Source: Mikania micrantha (taxonomy: Eukaryota > Streptophyta > Magnoliopsida > Asterales > Asteraceae). Taken from it: a stretch of DNA of 64,000 nt. Shown in pieces: positions 20,374 through 31,685 of this stretch (position 1 is its first letter; each line of letters opens with the position of its first letter). The position numbers and the translations under genes were made by a program. The notes below the pieces were generated by a model that was not told the DNA's origin, did no database searches, and was given only the letters and a program-made list of their open reading frames with translations. Location: positions 30,141,415 to 30,205,414 of the forward strand of contig CM018694.1 in the NCBI GenBank assembly GCA_009363875.1. Direction: 5' to 3'.

Positions 20374-22184
20374 CTCCGGGGTGTTCGGGTTCGTTTCGGT
20401 TGCTCGGTTCGTGTTTTTGTCACGTTTCCGGAATTTTACGCGTAATTTTAGTTTTAATAAATAAAAAGAAGTTAAATTAATTATTTTGATGAGTTTCAAA
20501 ATTGTAAAACGTTATTTATTTTATTTTTTTAAATTAAAGTCGTTCGTGTCGTGTTTCGTTTTCGTTTCGTCAGATCGCGTCACCATCGCGCGTATTCGTT
20601 CGAATCGTCATTCGAACAAAAAAATTGATGGTTTAGCTTTCTGACTTTTGTTTTCTACTTTCCAGTTATCATTTCAGAACGTTAAACTCACATATATGTT
20701 TGTGTGAATCGTCACCCACGCAAACACACTTTCAGTTCGTTATTCTGAAACAACACTGTAAATTATGTTTGAATTGTGTTTCCTCACTGTCGGACTCAAC
20801 TAAACATCCTGTTTTCACCTTGTTTTCACATTGCATTGTCAGCCATCTGATTCCTGTCATCTATGGATATCAGATCGCAACCGATTTGTTCCTGTTAATT
20901 GTTTGAACACCATTGTTTCCCATGTTTAGTTGTGTTAACTGTACTTAGGTTTTCACTTAAATACACACAACTAATGTTCCAAATGTATGTTGTACTTACA
21001 GTATTTAAGTTTACACGAAAATACGTACAACTTTTTCTTATATTTAGAATTCTGTTAATACAAGTACTGTTTATACACATGTAAATATACATAGTTACTG
21101 TTGATAGTACACGTACCGTACGGACTTGTCGGCCGGTCAGGTAGTAATTGTCACAACAGTTCCCTGCCTTAAGAAGCAATTGATGAAAATTATACCTATT
21201 CCATTTTAGGGATTTATGATAACTATCTCTATCATTAATGAGGATCCAATTTCAAATAAATTGTTAATAACTCTTTGTTAAATCCTCAAACCCCAAATAG
21301 GAATTTATACAGGTTTATTATATAACTTTTTATATTTACCTGTAATTGAAGCTAGTGTAGTAATTCATATGATAAGTTCATTGTGATATTCATTCGTTGG
21401 ATCATATTCAAGAGAAGGACACATTGTGTATTGGTATTTATTAAATTACCTACATCATTGTGTACTTGGTTGTGAAACAGTTTCACATTATATGCATTAA
21501 TTTGGTAATCTTTGGTTATATCTCATATATAACTTTTGATGCTTTTAGATCTTCATTTTATGTAAATCTTCTTTGAACTTTTTCAAAGATTTCATTAGGA
21601 TCACAACCTTATGAAAAAATTCATAGTTAATCGTTAGACGTTTTATGCAACAGAATTGCATTTTAAAGATCACAATCTCTATAACCTTCCTTAAGCATGT
21701 TGTGTAATCATCAAACTCTTGTAACAATGAATTCCATTTTCAATTTTTTAGAGATTCATGCATTACACCTTGCTTTAAAGGTTAATCTTGTCTAATTATA
21801 ATTATTTAAACACTTTAAATTATTCTATTAATATTAATCATATGTATTGCCTTTATTAGTAATTCTATCATATAGAATTCAGTTTGCATTATCAATAATT
21901 ATTATCAATTATGCTATCAAAAAATTTTATCAAGCATAAATATAATTAATCAATAAATGCATAAATAATACTAGACTTAATATTCTTAGTCAAACTAAGA
22001 ATGTCAAAATATTCATAATCGTTTTAAACAATTTTAACAATTAATGAAAAATGAAAGAATAAAAGAACATTTCTTCTATTTGTCTTGTCTTCCATCCCAT
22101 GGAATTCAAGACTCAAGCTCCTAGCTTATCAACCACCTTGAATACCTGCAAATAATTGAAATAACTGTGACACTCACATTATTA

Positions 22185-22922
22185 TCAAAGATTTGCCAAT
22201 TCAAAAAATTTGTTGAATAAACAAGGCATACCCGAAGATCCCGGCATATCTAAACTCTTCAGACGCCGTGCAACAATGTACTCAACCTCATCAACATCGG
22301 GCAATGGTCTCTTCCTCCCACTGCTCACCACTATCCTCATCTTGGTTTCCTGAACCAAGAGCATCCGCTTATGTTCATCGATTGTCCCTCCAAAGATATT
22401 TCTTTTGTAACTCTTTACAAAAGATTCATATTCCTCTGGTAGTGAAATAAGGATGAAATCAATAGAAATTTCAAGGTTCATGGGATAGTCTAATTTGCCA
22501 AGCCTATCGAAATAGCCTTGCAACATATCAACATGAGCTCCTACGTCTCCACCCGGTGTCAAACCCTTTTGGACTTCTTTAAGAATTTCAAATCGCCAAA
22601 ACCTGTATGGCAGGAAACTCTTTTTGATCTCCTTAATCGTCTCATGACTGGAGAGATACATAACCTAGTCCACATATTCAAGAGACACTGAAGTTAATAT
22701 GAGATATTTTATCTCACATTCGTATCCAATGTGCTACATCCTTTCAGATGTGGTGCAGCCTATAGGTGGCTCGGGAGTAATAGGGTTATCCAAAGCATAC
22801 AATATTCCTTCTTTTCTAAGGACATCTCTAAGGTGATGCATCCAAGTAGAAAAATTACTCCCATTGAACTGATTTCGAAAAAGATTTATCCTATGAGGTT
22901 TAGTAGCATCAATGAAAGACAT
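22185..22922 (-). pseudogene. gag: Degraded copia gag
   Basis: From ATG 22922 (MSFIDATKPHRINLFRNQF) with the copia Gag start pattern 'L...FNGSNFSTWMHHLRDVL', then after stops the stretch 22661-22185 carries 'AHVDMLQGYFDRLGKLDYPM' and 'DFILISLPEEYESFVKSYK', the standard copia Gag middle. The two parts are separated by in-frame stops near 22665-22735. No zinc knuckle follows. I considered a host gene but the family pattern and the PBS upstream argue for a retroelement. Confidence 0.72.
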
Positions 22923-23818
22923 CTATAAAATTCAAAAGAAAGGTTTTAGTATTTCATGCCTTATATAATCCCAAATTAATTATGACTCATTAACAAAATT
23001 AATTTAGAATTGTGAGATCCTGTTTATTTAATGAACAGTGAGGGTTACGATAACCAATTATGACAAGCATAATCCTCAAGTTTTGGGGTTTGTTAGAACA
23101 CTCATTTCAAAGTTTGTACATTTACCCCAGCTATGCCAACTTGACTCTTCAAGTATACGCCTTACGATTTTTGACTGAATGACCGGCTTAAGTGTATTAG
23201 GAATCGCGATCAGTCCTTTTTCAATGAAACACTTTTATTTTAAAAACCCCCTTTTAAAGTAACTACAAAACTCCTTTTGTATTACTTATCGTTTTGCAAT
23301 GATTGTGAAAAATTTGTTTTTACTAGTTTTATATTTCCTAAATATTAAACATCCACAAACAACAAAATGTGATTATGAAACGAGCCAAAGTCTCATTTGT
23401 TCGGTTTAGTTCGAATCATCAAACATAAACCGAACGATACTAGGGTTTACAATTCAACGCCTTGAATGTTGTCTCCCACTTGATCCAAGATCTCCATCTT
23501 CGATCTTCCTGATTGTCACTATCTTCCGTCTTGTATCCATTGCTTGACTACATTTGTAAAATACAAATTACATTACAAAAATTGAAACCTATTCTATTAC
23601 ATCGGGTCCAAATACCCGTAGAAATACAAGATTTCAAATAAGCCAACCAATCAAACAAAACAAAAGATACAATCACATGGGTCGGATCCTTGGGATCGAT
23701 TCATAATCATAATCACAATCATCATATTCACAGTTTCGATCTTTTTGTCACACAAAAGTTTTGACAAAACAACGAACAAAGATCGATTATTAATTGCATT
23801 TAAACGTTTGTAAAAGCC
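22923..23818 (-). other. Leader-like stretch of copia remnant, no gene
   Basis: AT-rich sequence between PBS and gag on the minus strand. It has no open frame of note and no repeat I can define. Confidence 0.4.
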
Positions 23819-23830
23819 GCTCTGATACCA
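23819..23830 (-). other. Primer binding site of copia remnant
   Basis: Minus-strand TGGTATCAGAGC, an exact initiator tRNA-Met complement, directly before a CA-ended putative LTR. Confidence 0.8.
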
Positions 23831-23831
23831 C

Positions 23832-24050
23832 TGGTACGAATTCTAGGTTATTTTTCACATAATCAATTTCAATTAATTGCATTAATTGACAAAATCAGTT
23901 CTCATAAAACCGGATTAAACTATCAGACCAGATATGACACAGCGGAAGCATTTAAACTTTATAACCTTACGATTCGTAATCGAAACAATTCCCAAATCAG
24001 GATCCAGTTACAAATCGTTTAAACAACAATTAAATTAAATAACACAACCA
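23832..24050 (-). repeat. Putative short LTR of copia remnant
   Basis: Minus-strand TGGTTGTGTT...CGTACCA, 219 bp, next to the PBS. No second copy is in the window, so the outer boundary is a guess. Confidence 0.4.
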
Positions 24051-24061
24051 TAGGGGGTTTT

Positions 24062-24280
24062 TGTGACAATTGCAGTTGAAAATTACGTCATCGATGGCAT
24101 GAGCACATGTGGTCGTTCTAGAAATCCATGTTGATTTAGCTATTGTAATTATTACAAGTTGATAGAATGCGAAAAATGGTGAACGTGGGCTAAAACCGTG
24201 CGCGAAACGGAGTTACGGATTGTCTGGAATCGCGAAACGAAGAAAAAATCAAAAAGTTGAAGAAAATGACCTCCAGGCGG
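24062..24280 (+). repeat. Truncated LTR of E1
   Basis: Matches 25144-25360 with scattered changes up to about GAAAATGACC, after which it runs into integrase sequence. Confidence 0.85.
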
Positions 24281-24281
24281 T

Positions 24282-25080
24282 GTGCCAAATCAATATGAGC
24301 ACAGCTTATCATCCACAAACGGACGGGCAGACCGAACGAACGAATCAAACTCTTGAAGACAGGCTCAAAAGCTGTGTGATTGATTTTGGAGGTAGCTGGG
24401 ATATTCATCTTCCACTTGTTGAATTTTCATATAATAACAGCTATCATACCAGTATTCAATGCGCTCCATTCGAAGCATTGTATGGACGCAAGTGTAGATC
24501 GCCAACCTGTTGGTCAGAAGTAGGTGAAAATCAAATCAAAGGCCCAGAATTCATTCAAGAAACAACTGATAAGATCGCACTCATTCAAGAATGAATTAAA
24601 GCTGCTCGCGATCGTCAAAAAAGTTATGCTGATAATCGTCGTAGACCTCTAGAATTCCAAATAGGTGATAGAGTAATGTTGAAAGTTTCACCTTGGAAGG
24701 GCATTCTCAGATTTGGAAAGAGAGGTAAGCTTTCACCAAGATTTATAGGACCATTCAAAATTCTTGAACGAATCGGATCAATAGCCTACATACTTGAATT
24801 ACCTCCTAAACTCGGTAATATACATGATATCTTTCATGTATCAAATCTGAGAAAGTGCCTAGCTGATGAATCACTGATTGTACCTCTCGAAGAGACTTAT
24901 ATTGATGAAAAACTTCAGTTCAGTGAAGAACCAGTAGAGGTAATGGATCGGGAAATGAAAGTATTGAAACGTAGTCGCATACCAATCGTTAAAGTTCGAT
25001 GGAACTCACAACGTGGACCTGAGTATACGTGGGAACGTGAAGATCAAATGAAAGCAAGGTACCCACACATGTTCTCATAA
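24282..25080 (+). pseudogene. pol: E1 integrase C-terminal half with chromo-like tail
   Basis: Begins at the INMSTAYHPQTDGQ block, so the zinc finger and first two catalytic acids are gone; the DDE glutamate block (QTERTNQTLED) remains. It continues through ALYGRKCRSP and, after an in-frame TGA (24592-24594), the GKRGKLSPRFIGPF, FHVSNLRKCL and KVRWNSQRGPEYTWERE blocks, the last typical of the Tekay chromovirus integrase end. TAA at 25078-25080 is the natural stop. Confidence 0.9.
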
Positions 25081-25131
25081 ACGATTGTCATCAAGTAAGT
25101 CTTCACTAAATTTCGGGACGAAATTTTTCTT

Positions 25132-25143
25132 ACAGGAGGAGAC
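25132..25143 (+). other. Polypurine tract of E1
   Basis: ACAGGAGGAGAC lies directly before the TGTGACA start of the LTR. Confidence 0.85.
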
Positions 25144-27247
25144 TGTGACAATTGCAGTTGAAAATTACGTCATCGATGGCATGAGCACATGTGGTCGTTC
25201 TAGAAATCCACGTTGATTTAGCTTTTGTAATTATTACAAGTTGATAGCATCCGAAAAATGGTGAACGTGGGCGAAAACCGTGCGCGAAACGGAATTACGT
25301 ATTGTCCGGAATCGCGAAACGAAGAAAAAATCAAAAAGTAGAAGAAAATGACCGAGGGCGGTACGCCCCGGGCCACGCGCCGAGTTGGGGCGGTACGCCT
25401 CGGGCCACGTGCCCAGTTGGGGCGGTGCGCCCGGAGGCTTTAGAGGCAGTGGATGAGGATTAAAAGATCAGATTGGTTCAAGAATGTTATATTTTCTTCC
25501 ATCTCGACCAGAAACTCTTCCTAGACGAAAGTTTTGCATCTTTAACCATAAAATCACCATTTTGAAGCCTTTTGATCGCGTGGATCGCACCAGGGATCGT
25601 ATCTACAAGCCTAGATCGCTGTTCTACCTGCAGAAGTCCGTTAGATTAGGTAATGGTTCGTTTTAACCTTCTAGCTTGATAATGATTGATTAGATCTTGA
25701 TTTTGAACGTAATGATATTGTTAGGGTTGTTGATTATTGCCTAGATGATGGCTAGGATTGATTATAAACGAAGAACACGATGTTTTAACGGTTAAATCCT
25801 TGTTTTGATCCGTTGTAATGCCCGGTTTGCATGAAATCATACACATGATTATAATGGTTTAAACCATTTGATTATGACAATGTAGGTGATTAATTTGATT
25901 AATCTTTGAAATGCAAGGTTAAATCCAAGTGTTTCAAACTAATCACAATCATTAACATACTCATTGAAACAATTATCTGATGTTTTTGATAACATTCAGA
26001 TTAGTATGTTAAACATGGTTATTAAACCTATTCCAATGCTACATTGTGATATTTCATGATATTTGGGTAATCAATAACAAAGATTGATCATTCCTAAGCC
26101 ATTAATATGTCTAGAAACTGTTTTGGCATTATAATCAACAACATTAACTACTTGGTTAGTCCGAGACTATTCTGATCAATTAAGTATGTCATCAATCTCG
26201 TATTAGGAACCTAATTCAATGTAGGTTCCTAAATTATCATACATCGTATGATATAACATTAAATTAACTAATTACATACTTAACATCAGTTTGATGACTG
26301 TTAAGACAATGTTTTTGACATTGGACGCTCAGATAGATCTAATCAGTAAGTTAAAACATAAATAACTTATAAAACATAAATAAATGCAGAATCACTCTAT
26401 TACTATCAGTCGTGTGATATTCTGCTCCTTCTAAGTTATCAGGTGAGTTTCGTACAACCCCTTTTCTTTTTAATGTTCTATAAACTCCGGGGTCTTACTG
26501 TGGAACTTTTATTGAACATATGATATGTATCACTGTTATCTGTGTGATTTCATGTGATTGTTGAGAACTTGTGGATTTCATGTGATTTTTCCCGGAAAAC
26601 AGAACTTTATCACAGACTTAAAAGTCCTCATTTATTGAACTGTATCTAGTGAACCCATGTGGGGCCGAACAGGGAACAATGATAGTACTATCGACTGACA
26701 ACCCATTTGCTAGGAGTCCGCAACTCCCCATGCTGTGAATGTTTGTTACCTGTTTTTAGAACTTCTTAATGTAGTGATAAACATTAAGACAATGAGGCAT
26801 TAAGATGTTACCGACGGGTAGTATCTTATAAAACAAGAACAAGAACGTCCGAAAGGAACTAGATATGGGTCCCATGATTATCTGGAACTAAACATTTTGT
26901 GAACATGTACATCATATTATATTGTTGAACATGAACTTCACGAACTCACCAGCTTTGTGCTGACGTTTTAAATCTAAACCTTTTTGCAGGGAAACAATGA
27001 CTGCTGGGTGAGGATGCACCTTATATATATATTTGTAATTAAATAAATTAGATAATGTAATAAACTTAGTTTGTAAACTGTACTGTTGTTTGTAATGACG
27101 ATCCTTGTGATATATTTACTTTAAGTTAATTTGTGTGCTATGATATCGGATCAAGTAAGTCATACCTCATCTCTGAGACATCACCACTATGCTTCCGCAA
27201 TCTTCTCAATGACATCATCTCAGGTGACGAGAGGTGGGGGTATGACA
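25144..27247 (+). repeat. Full family-E LTR (3' of E1, 5' of E2)
   Basis: 2104 bp, TGTGACAATTGC to GGGTATGACA. A polypurine tract stands before and a PBS after, so one LTR closes E1 and opens E2. Its last about 1.1 kb match the minus-strand LTR at 62861-64000. The open frame 25484-25666 lies in the LTR and is not supported. Confidence 0.9.
25355..25437 (+). repeat. GC-rich short tandem repeat in family-E LTR
   Basis: Unit of about 36 bp (GGCGGTACGCCYCGGGCCACG...AGTTGGG) repeated just over twice, with inner dyads such as GGCGGTACGCC. GC content contrasts sharply with the AT-rich surroundings. Confidence 0.75.
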
Positions 27248-27250
27248 GGG

Positions 27251-27262
27251 TGGTATCAGAGC
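27251..27262 (+). other. Primer binding site of E2
   Basis: TGGTATCAGAGC, exact initiator tRNA-Met complement, three bases after the LTR end. The leader 27263-27599 carries nothing else I recognise. Confidence 0.9.
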
Positions 27263-27599
27263 CACATGTTATAGCGAATTAGGTTAACATAGAGACCTAG
27301 ACTATAACCATAGGCTCGAATAGTGACACAGAGAGCACCGAACATAACTAATGAATAAAACTTGTTTTGAATTAAGCCTGGATAATCAGGTGCTACGAAT
27401 TCCACTTATGACTGGCCAGCATAACTGAAATTCGCAACCCGTGTACATTCTAGTTTAATTTAATTCAAGTAGAACATTAATAACTATAAGGATGAGTAGT
27501 TGCTTTGAGATAGGAAGAGATGTCATATCATGTTTATGTTGAATATTATTATTCAATATTTATATCATGGTACTGATTTGAACTTTTGTGTATACAGCG

Positions 27600-28370
27600 A
27601 TGGCCAATCAGGGAGAAAGATAAATATACCAACGATTTCCATACGTTATCCTGGACGATACACCCAGTTCTAGTTATGGATCAGATTCAGATCCTTCTGA
27701 GGCATCATCAGCCACATCTCACTCAGTACCGCAGGTGCCAGCTACACCACCATTAGTACCACAGACTCCACCCCATGTACCACGTACACCACCACAATGT
27801 CCACAGGTATCTGATGATACCTCTGCTGACCATAGGGCTAGGAGCCCATCACCTCAGACGGACCTGGCTTACACTGGGATTAGGAGAATGCTGGAACAGG
27901 CCCGCAAAAAGAAAGGTTTACCACCTAAGCATCAGCTTGCTCCTAGGGATGTTCCAGACTCTACTCACGAGGTGGGTGAGTCTTCTAGACAGGCTGAGAT
28001 GAGAGCTCAGCTGCAGCACGTCACTTTAGACCTGCAGAGTACCCGTACTACCCTGACTGAGGCACGTGTGGCTCACCAGATTTTGTTAGAGCAGCTTGAG
28101 ATTCTTGAGGCTGGCACTAGAACGTGGAGGACGATTATAGAGGACAGGATGAGACAGACCATGATGCATGTGATGATGGTTGTATTTTGGCGGTATGTTG
28201 GGATGGTGAGGGAGAGAGCTGTGGGAGTGATAGAGGTTGTGAGGACTGGAGCTGTGAGAGTGATAGAGGGTGTTATTATGTTGAGTCTGGAGACGAGGAT
28301 TGTAGCATTGGCTATAGTACTGGCGACTATAGCCATCGTGATGGCATGTTTACCGTACTTTTTACAGTAA
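27600..28370 (+). pseudogene. E2 pre-gag ORF with early stop
   Basis: An ORF between PBS and gag. ATG 27600 is followed by an in-frame TAA (27621-27623), then open to 28370. It has a Pro/Thr-rich stretch (PLVPQTPPHVPRTPPQCP), a basic ARKKKG patch and a helical, probably coiled-coil part (MRAQLQHVTLDLQSTRTTLTEARVAHQILLEQLEIL). Past about 28110 the frame becomes hydrophobic (VVFWRYVGMVRERAVGV...) while another frame is Asp/Cys-rich with repeated SDRGC, so a frameshift there is likely. G4 has a comparable ORF in the same position. Function unknown. Confidence 0.6.
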
Positions 28371-29078
28371 AGATCTTATATGGGTATGCATATTTTGGGA
28401 TCATCATTGTATATACCATCAGTGACATGCGGATAGGTTGAGAGTGGGATGGTTAGGGGATGTTTATGGATATAAAATAGATCCCCGGTATCTAGTTGTA
28501 ATGTTTTGGTTCAGGCAGTCTGTATAAACTTGTTATGGTTGTACAAAACTATTATAGTAATAAAACGGTTGCTTTTGTATAATGTGTTATGTGTATAATG
28601 TGTGAACTATATTTTCATAACAAACTTGTAGGAGAACTATGAGAACTATGAGAACATGTGTGTGTGAGAACATATCTGCTGCATGTATGGCAATATGATA
28701 CAGAACTATGAGAACATTGTTTATGTGAGAACATGTCTATTGCCTGTATGGCAATGTATCACAGAACTGTATGTAAACATTTTTGTGTGAGAACTTATCA
28801 GTGTCTTGTTTGTTAGTATATCAAAAACATGGGTAATAACATATCTATATCATAGTACTGTGAGCTGTGTAATATTTTGACATATTTTTGAATTAACAGG
28901 ACTGAGTATAACTACGAACATTTGTGTGATTATGTGTATTGAGAACATGTCTGAATATATCACATTCTGACATGAATCTTCAGTATGACTGAATATGTTT
29001 GAACTAATGTAATTGAACAAGGGTTGTATCTTTAATGTTCTTGAACTGACCTGAGTTTGGTTGCATGTGAGCAGAGTA
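28371..29078 (+). repeat. Spacer with degenerate tandem repeats between pre-gag ORF and gag
   Basis: From about 28630 to 28810 a unit of roughly 60-65 bp (AGAACTATGAGAACAT...GTATGGCAAT) occurs nearly three times. The rest is AT-rich non-coding sequence. Confidence 0.65.
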
Positions 29079-30500
29079 GTGGCTCCTAAAAGAGGTCGAC
29101 CGGCTAAGAAAGCTACCAAGAACGTTACTAACCCTAAACAGAATCAAGTCCCACCCGTGAACGTAGAATCAAATCCGGATCCACGTGTTAATCTGGAAAC
29201 GAACATGGTTCCACCTGGAAATCTGGAGACAAATACTGTTCCACCAATGAACCCGGAAGTGAACACTGTTCCACCTGCTAGTGCAAGTGGATCTGAATCA
29301 AATAAAGCAATGATAGCACGAATTGTGAGAGAACAGCTAACGGCTTGTGGTGTTTTGACACAACACCATCAACCTCATATCACTGTGGGTCCTGGTGGGG
29401 ACCATGATCACACTAAACATAATGCTACTGGTGGCCATTTGGAAACTCATACTACCACCGGTGCAACAATAACAAAAACAACTGTTCCTTATCCACCACA
29501 GCAAGGATGTACTTATAAGTACTTTGCTTCTTGCAACCCTCCTACTTTCACGGGAAAAGAAGGAGCGTCTGAGCTTATAAGGTGGATCGAGGAAATGGAA
29601 ACGAAACTCAAGATCAGCCATTGTTTGGCAGAGCATAAGGTGTCATATGCTGCTTGTTCTTTGAAAGACTCGGCTCTAACCTGGTGGAATACCCAGGCTA
29701 AAACTTTGGGCTCAGCTACAGTTGATTCTATGGGCTGGAACGATTTCATAACTCTGATTATGTCAGAGTACTGCCCAATCACTGAAATTCAAAAACTCTA
29801 AAAGGAATTCTGGAATCACTCGATGATCGGTGCTGATTGTTTAGCTTATACCGATCAGTTTCATGAACATACTTTCTTACTTTCCAATATGTTTCCTACG
29901 GAAACAGCTTTGATTGAGAAGTACATTAAAGGTCTGGTTCCCCAGATTCGGAGAATGGTGACGGCAGCTAAACCCTCAACTCTTAAACGTACAATTCTGT
30001 TGACCACTAAACTTACCGATGAGGAAGTAAGGAGTGGTACTTTGTCCACAAAAACTCAGACGGCGGTGAGCCGTAGTGATGTCAGTACCTCAAATGTTTC
30101 TAAAGGTACCAAACAAAAGTGGTTTGGAAAAACCAAAGCAAAGGCTCTGGCTGAGACTAGTAAGAGCAAACCAATAGTATAGAACTATGGTGCAACTGTT
30201 CCTGAAAGGAAAGTTTACACGGGGCGGGCGCCCAAATGCAACAAGTGTCCATTCCATCACACATGACCATGTCCTGTTTGTTTGAACTACAATCGAGTAG
30301 GACACTACGCTCGATATTGTAATTTTCCTGCTCAACCATTAAACCAAGCACCACGACAAACCACTCAAACAATCCGGTCATGCTTCAAGTGTGGAAGTCT
30401 TGACCATCTTATAAGAAACTGTCCGAACAACAACACCAATCCTGGAAATGAAGCTAGGGGAAGAGCTTTTCAGATTGGTGCGACCGAGGTGAGGCATATG
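29079..30500 (+). pseudogene. gag: E2 gag with several in-frame stops
   Basis: The frame opens without an ATG; GTG 29079 starts VAPKRGRPAKK, at the place where related elements begin Gag, so the start codon is probably lost. An N-terminal repeat follows (NLETNxVPPx, about four copies), then a capsid region (YKYFASCNPPTFTGKEGASEL, LTWWNTQAKTLG). Stops in frame: TAA 29799-29801, TAG 30180-30182 and a TGA near 30264. Zinc motifs: a weak one near 30270-30320 and CFKCGSLDHLIRNC (about 30381-30422). Coding then shifts frame into protease. Confidence 0.88.
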
Positions 30501-31685
30501 CAAACATCGTCACTGGTACGTTTCTTCTTAATAATCTTTACGCATCAGTTCTGTTTAATACTGGGGCAGATAAGAGTTTTATCTCTCCTGAGTTTGCATC
30601 ATTACTATCATTGCCTACGGTAGATCTAGAAACTCCTTATGTTATTGAACTTGCTAATGGCAAATTGATCAAAACTAACAGTGTCATTCAAGAGTGTTCC
30701 TTGAATTTGAATGATCATCTTTTTCATATCAATTTACTTCCTATTGAGCTTGGAAGTTTGATGTTGTAGTCGGTATGGACTGGCTTTCTGATAACCAAGC
30801 GGAAGTTGTGTGTCAAAACAAGGTGATCCGTATCCCTTTACCTGATGGTAATACACTGATAGTTCAAGGAGAACGAGCCGGTAGAAAACTTGGTATCATT
30901 TCTTGTATGCAAACTCATAAATTTTTACGGAAAGGTTGTCAGGCCTTTCTGGCACATGTGATTGAGAACTGTTCTGCACAAAAACGTATTGAAGATATCC
31001 CAGTAGTCAAGGATTTTCCTGAGGATATATCAGGATTACCTCCAGTGAGACAAGTCAAATTTCGTATTGACTTGATTCTAGGTGCAGCACCTATAGCTAA
31101 AGCTCCTTATCATTTAGCACCTTCAGAGATGCAAGAGCTGTCAGGTCAATTGCAGGAACTGTTAGACAAAGGTTTTGTTAGACCTAGTTTCTCACCCTGG
31201 GGAGCACCAATTCTTTTAGTGAAAAAGAAAGATGGTTCATTCAGGATGTGCATTGACTACAGGGAACTCATAAACTAACAATCAAAAATTGTTATCCTTT
31301 GCCACGTATAGATGATCTGTTTGATCAATTACAAGGTGCTACTTATTTTTCAAAAATCGATTTAGGATCTGGATATCATCTGTTAAGAATTCATGATGAT
31401 GATGTTCTTAAAACTGCTTTCAGAACTCGACACGGACATTACGAATTTTTAGTAATGTCGTTTGGATTAACGAATGCGCGTGCAATTTTCATGGATCTAA
31501 TGAATCGAGTCTGTAGACCTTATCTGGATAAATTTGTGATTGTGTTTATTGATGATATTCTCATTTATTCTCGGAACCAACAAGAACACGCTCAACACTT
31601 GAAATTAATTTTAGAACTTTTCGCACATGAGAAATTATATGCCAAATTCTCCAAGTGTGAGTTTTGGTTAAGAGAAGTTCAATTT
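30501..31685 (+). pseudogene. pol: E2 protease and RT (5' part), broken
   Basis: The protease motif reads LFNTGADKS (about 30550): the catalytic Asp of DTG is Asn, so it would be inactive even if translated. A one-base loss near 30762 and another near 31272 shift the frame. RT blocks present: IRFID-type start, DKGFVRPSFSPWGAP, KKDGSFRMCIDYREL, then YFSKIDLGSGYH (motif A Asp kept) and the catalytic FIDDILIYS (about 31545-31575). It stops at REVQF where G4 is inserted. Confidence 0.92.
31681..31685 (+). other. Target-site duplication of G4 (left)
   Basis: AATTT here and again at 43034-43038; E2 RT coding runs across the site (REVQF... then GHVMNENGIQVDP). Confidence 0.92.

Larger units (their letters stand above)
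13872..21155 (-). mobile_element. T1: truncated, decayed Tekay/Del-like Ty3/gypsy element
   Basis: Minus-strand element with its 5' LTR (16679-21155), PBS, gag, protease and RT; the part beyond the RT is cut off by element X. The gag begins MIRMPPRRPPP, and PBS-proximal LTR bases match those of T3 (CGCGCCCCG...GGTGTGACA), so T1, T3 and solo LTR S form one family. Chromovirus/Tekay assignment rests on Gag and RT style plus the long LTR. Confidence 0.85.
16679..21155 (-). repeat. 5' LTR of T1, about 4.5 kb
   Basis: The inner end (GGTGTGACA on the minus strand, 16679) is firm from the PBS. The outer end is placed at TGTGACAATTAC (21155) from the LTR start motif and from the size of S (4505 bp); three bases of uncertainty remain. 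It contains in order (minus strand) a TATA-like core promoter, a CGAACC cluster, a GGCCCA cluster and one copy of the TATATATAAG repeat unit. The open frames 19233-20252 come from the repeats. Confidence 0.75.
21156..24061 (-). mobile_element. Remains of a Ty1/copia element (minus strand)
   Basis: A PBS (23819-23830), a possible short LTR (23832-24050) and a degraded gag (22185-22922) read on the minus strand. No pol or second LTR is recognised. The 21156-22184 stretch is AT-rich and I see no gene in it. It ends where the family-E LTR starts at 24062. Confidence 0.6.
24062..25143 (+). mobile_element. E1: family-E gypsy copy reduced to LTR start plus integrase
   Basis: The first about 220 bp match the start of the LTR at 25144 (TGTGACAATTGCAG...GAAAATGACC) and are then joined near 24280 directly to integrase coding sequence. 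All of gag, protease, RT and RNase H is missing. It ends with a polypurine tract (25132-25143) into a full LTR, which also serves E2. Confidence 0.82.
25144..31685 (+). mobile_element. E2: family-E Tekay-like gypsy element, 5' portion
   Basis: LTR, PBS, pre-gag ORF, gag, protease and the first part of RT in order. The RT is interrupted at 31686 by G4 and resumes for 42 bp at 43039-43080 before T3 interrupts it again. The rest lies beyond the window or is lost. Multiple stops and frameshifts show it is dead. Confidence 0.87.

Noticed and set aside
22185..22922. Host protein-coding gene on the minus strand
   Set aside because: Sequence blocks are those of copia Gag and an exact tRNA-Met PBS lies upstream on the same strand.
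25484..25666. Small gene in family-E LTR
   Set aside because: No start context or resemblance, and it lies inside a defined LTR.
28070..28370. Membrane protein tail of the E2 pre-gag ORF
   Set aside because: The hydrophobic stretch starts where another frame becomes Asp/Cys-rich with repeats, so a frameshift artefact is likelier.
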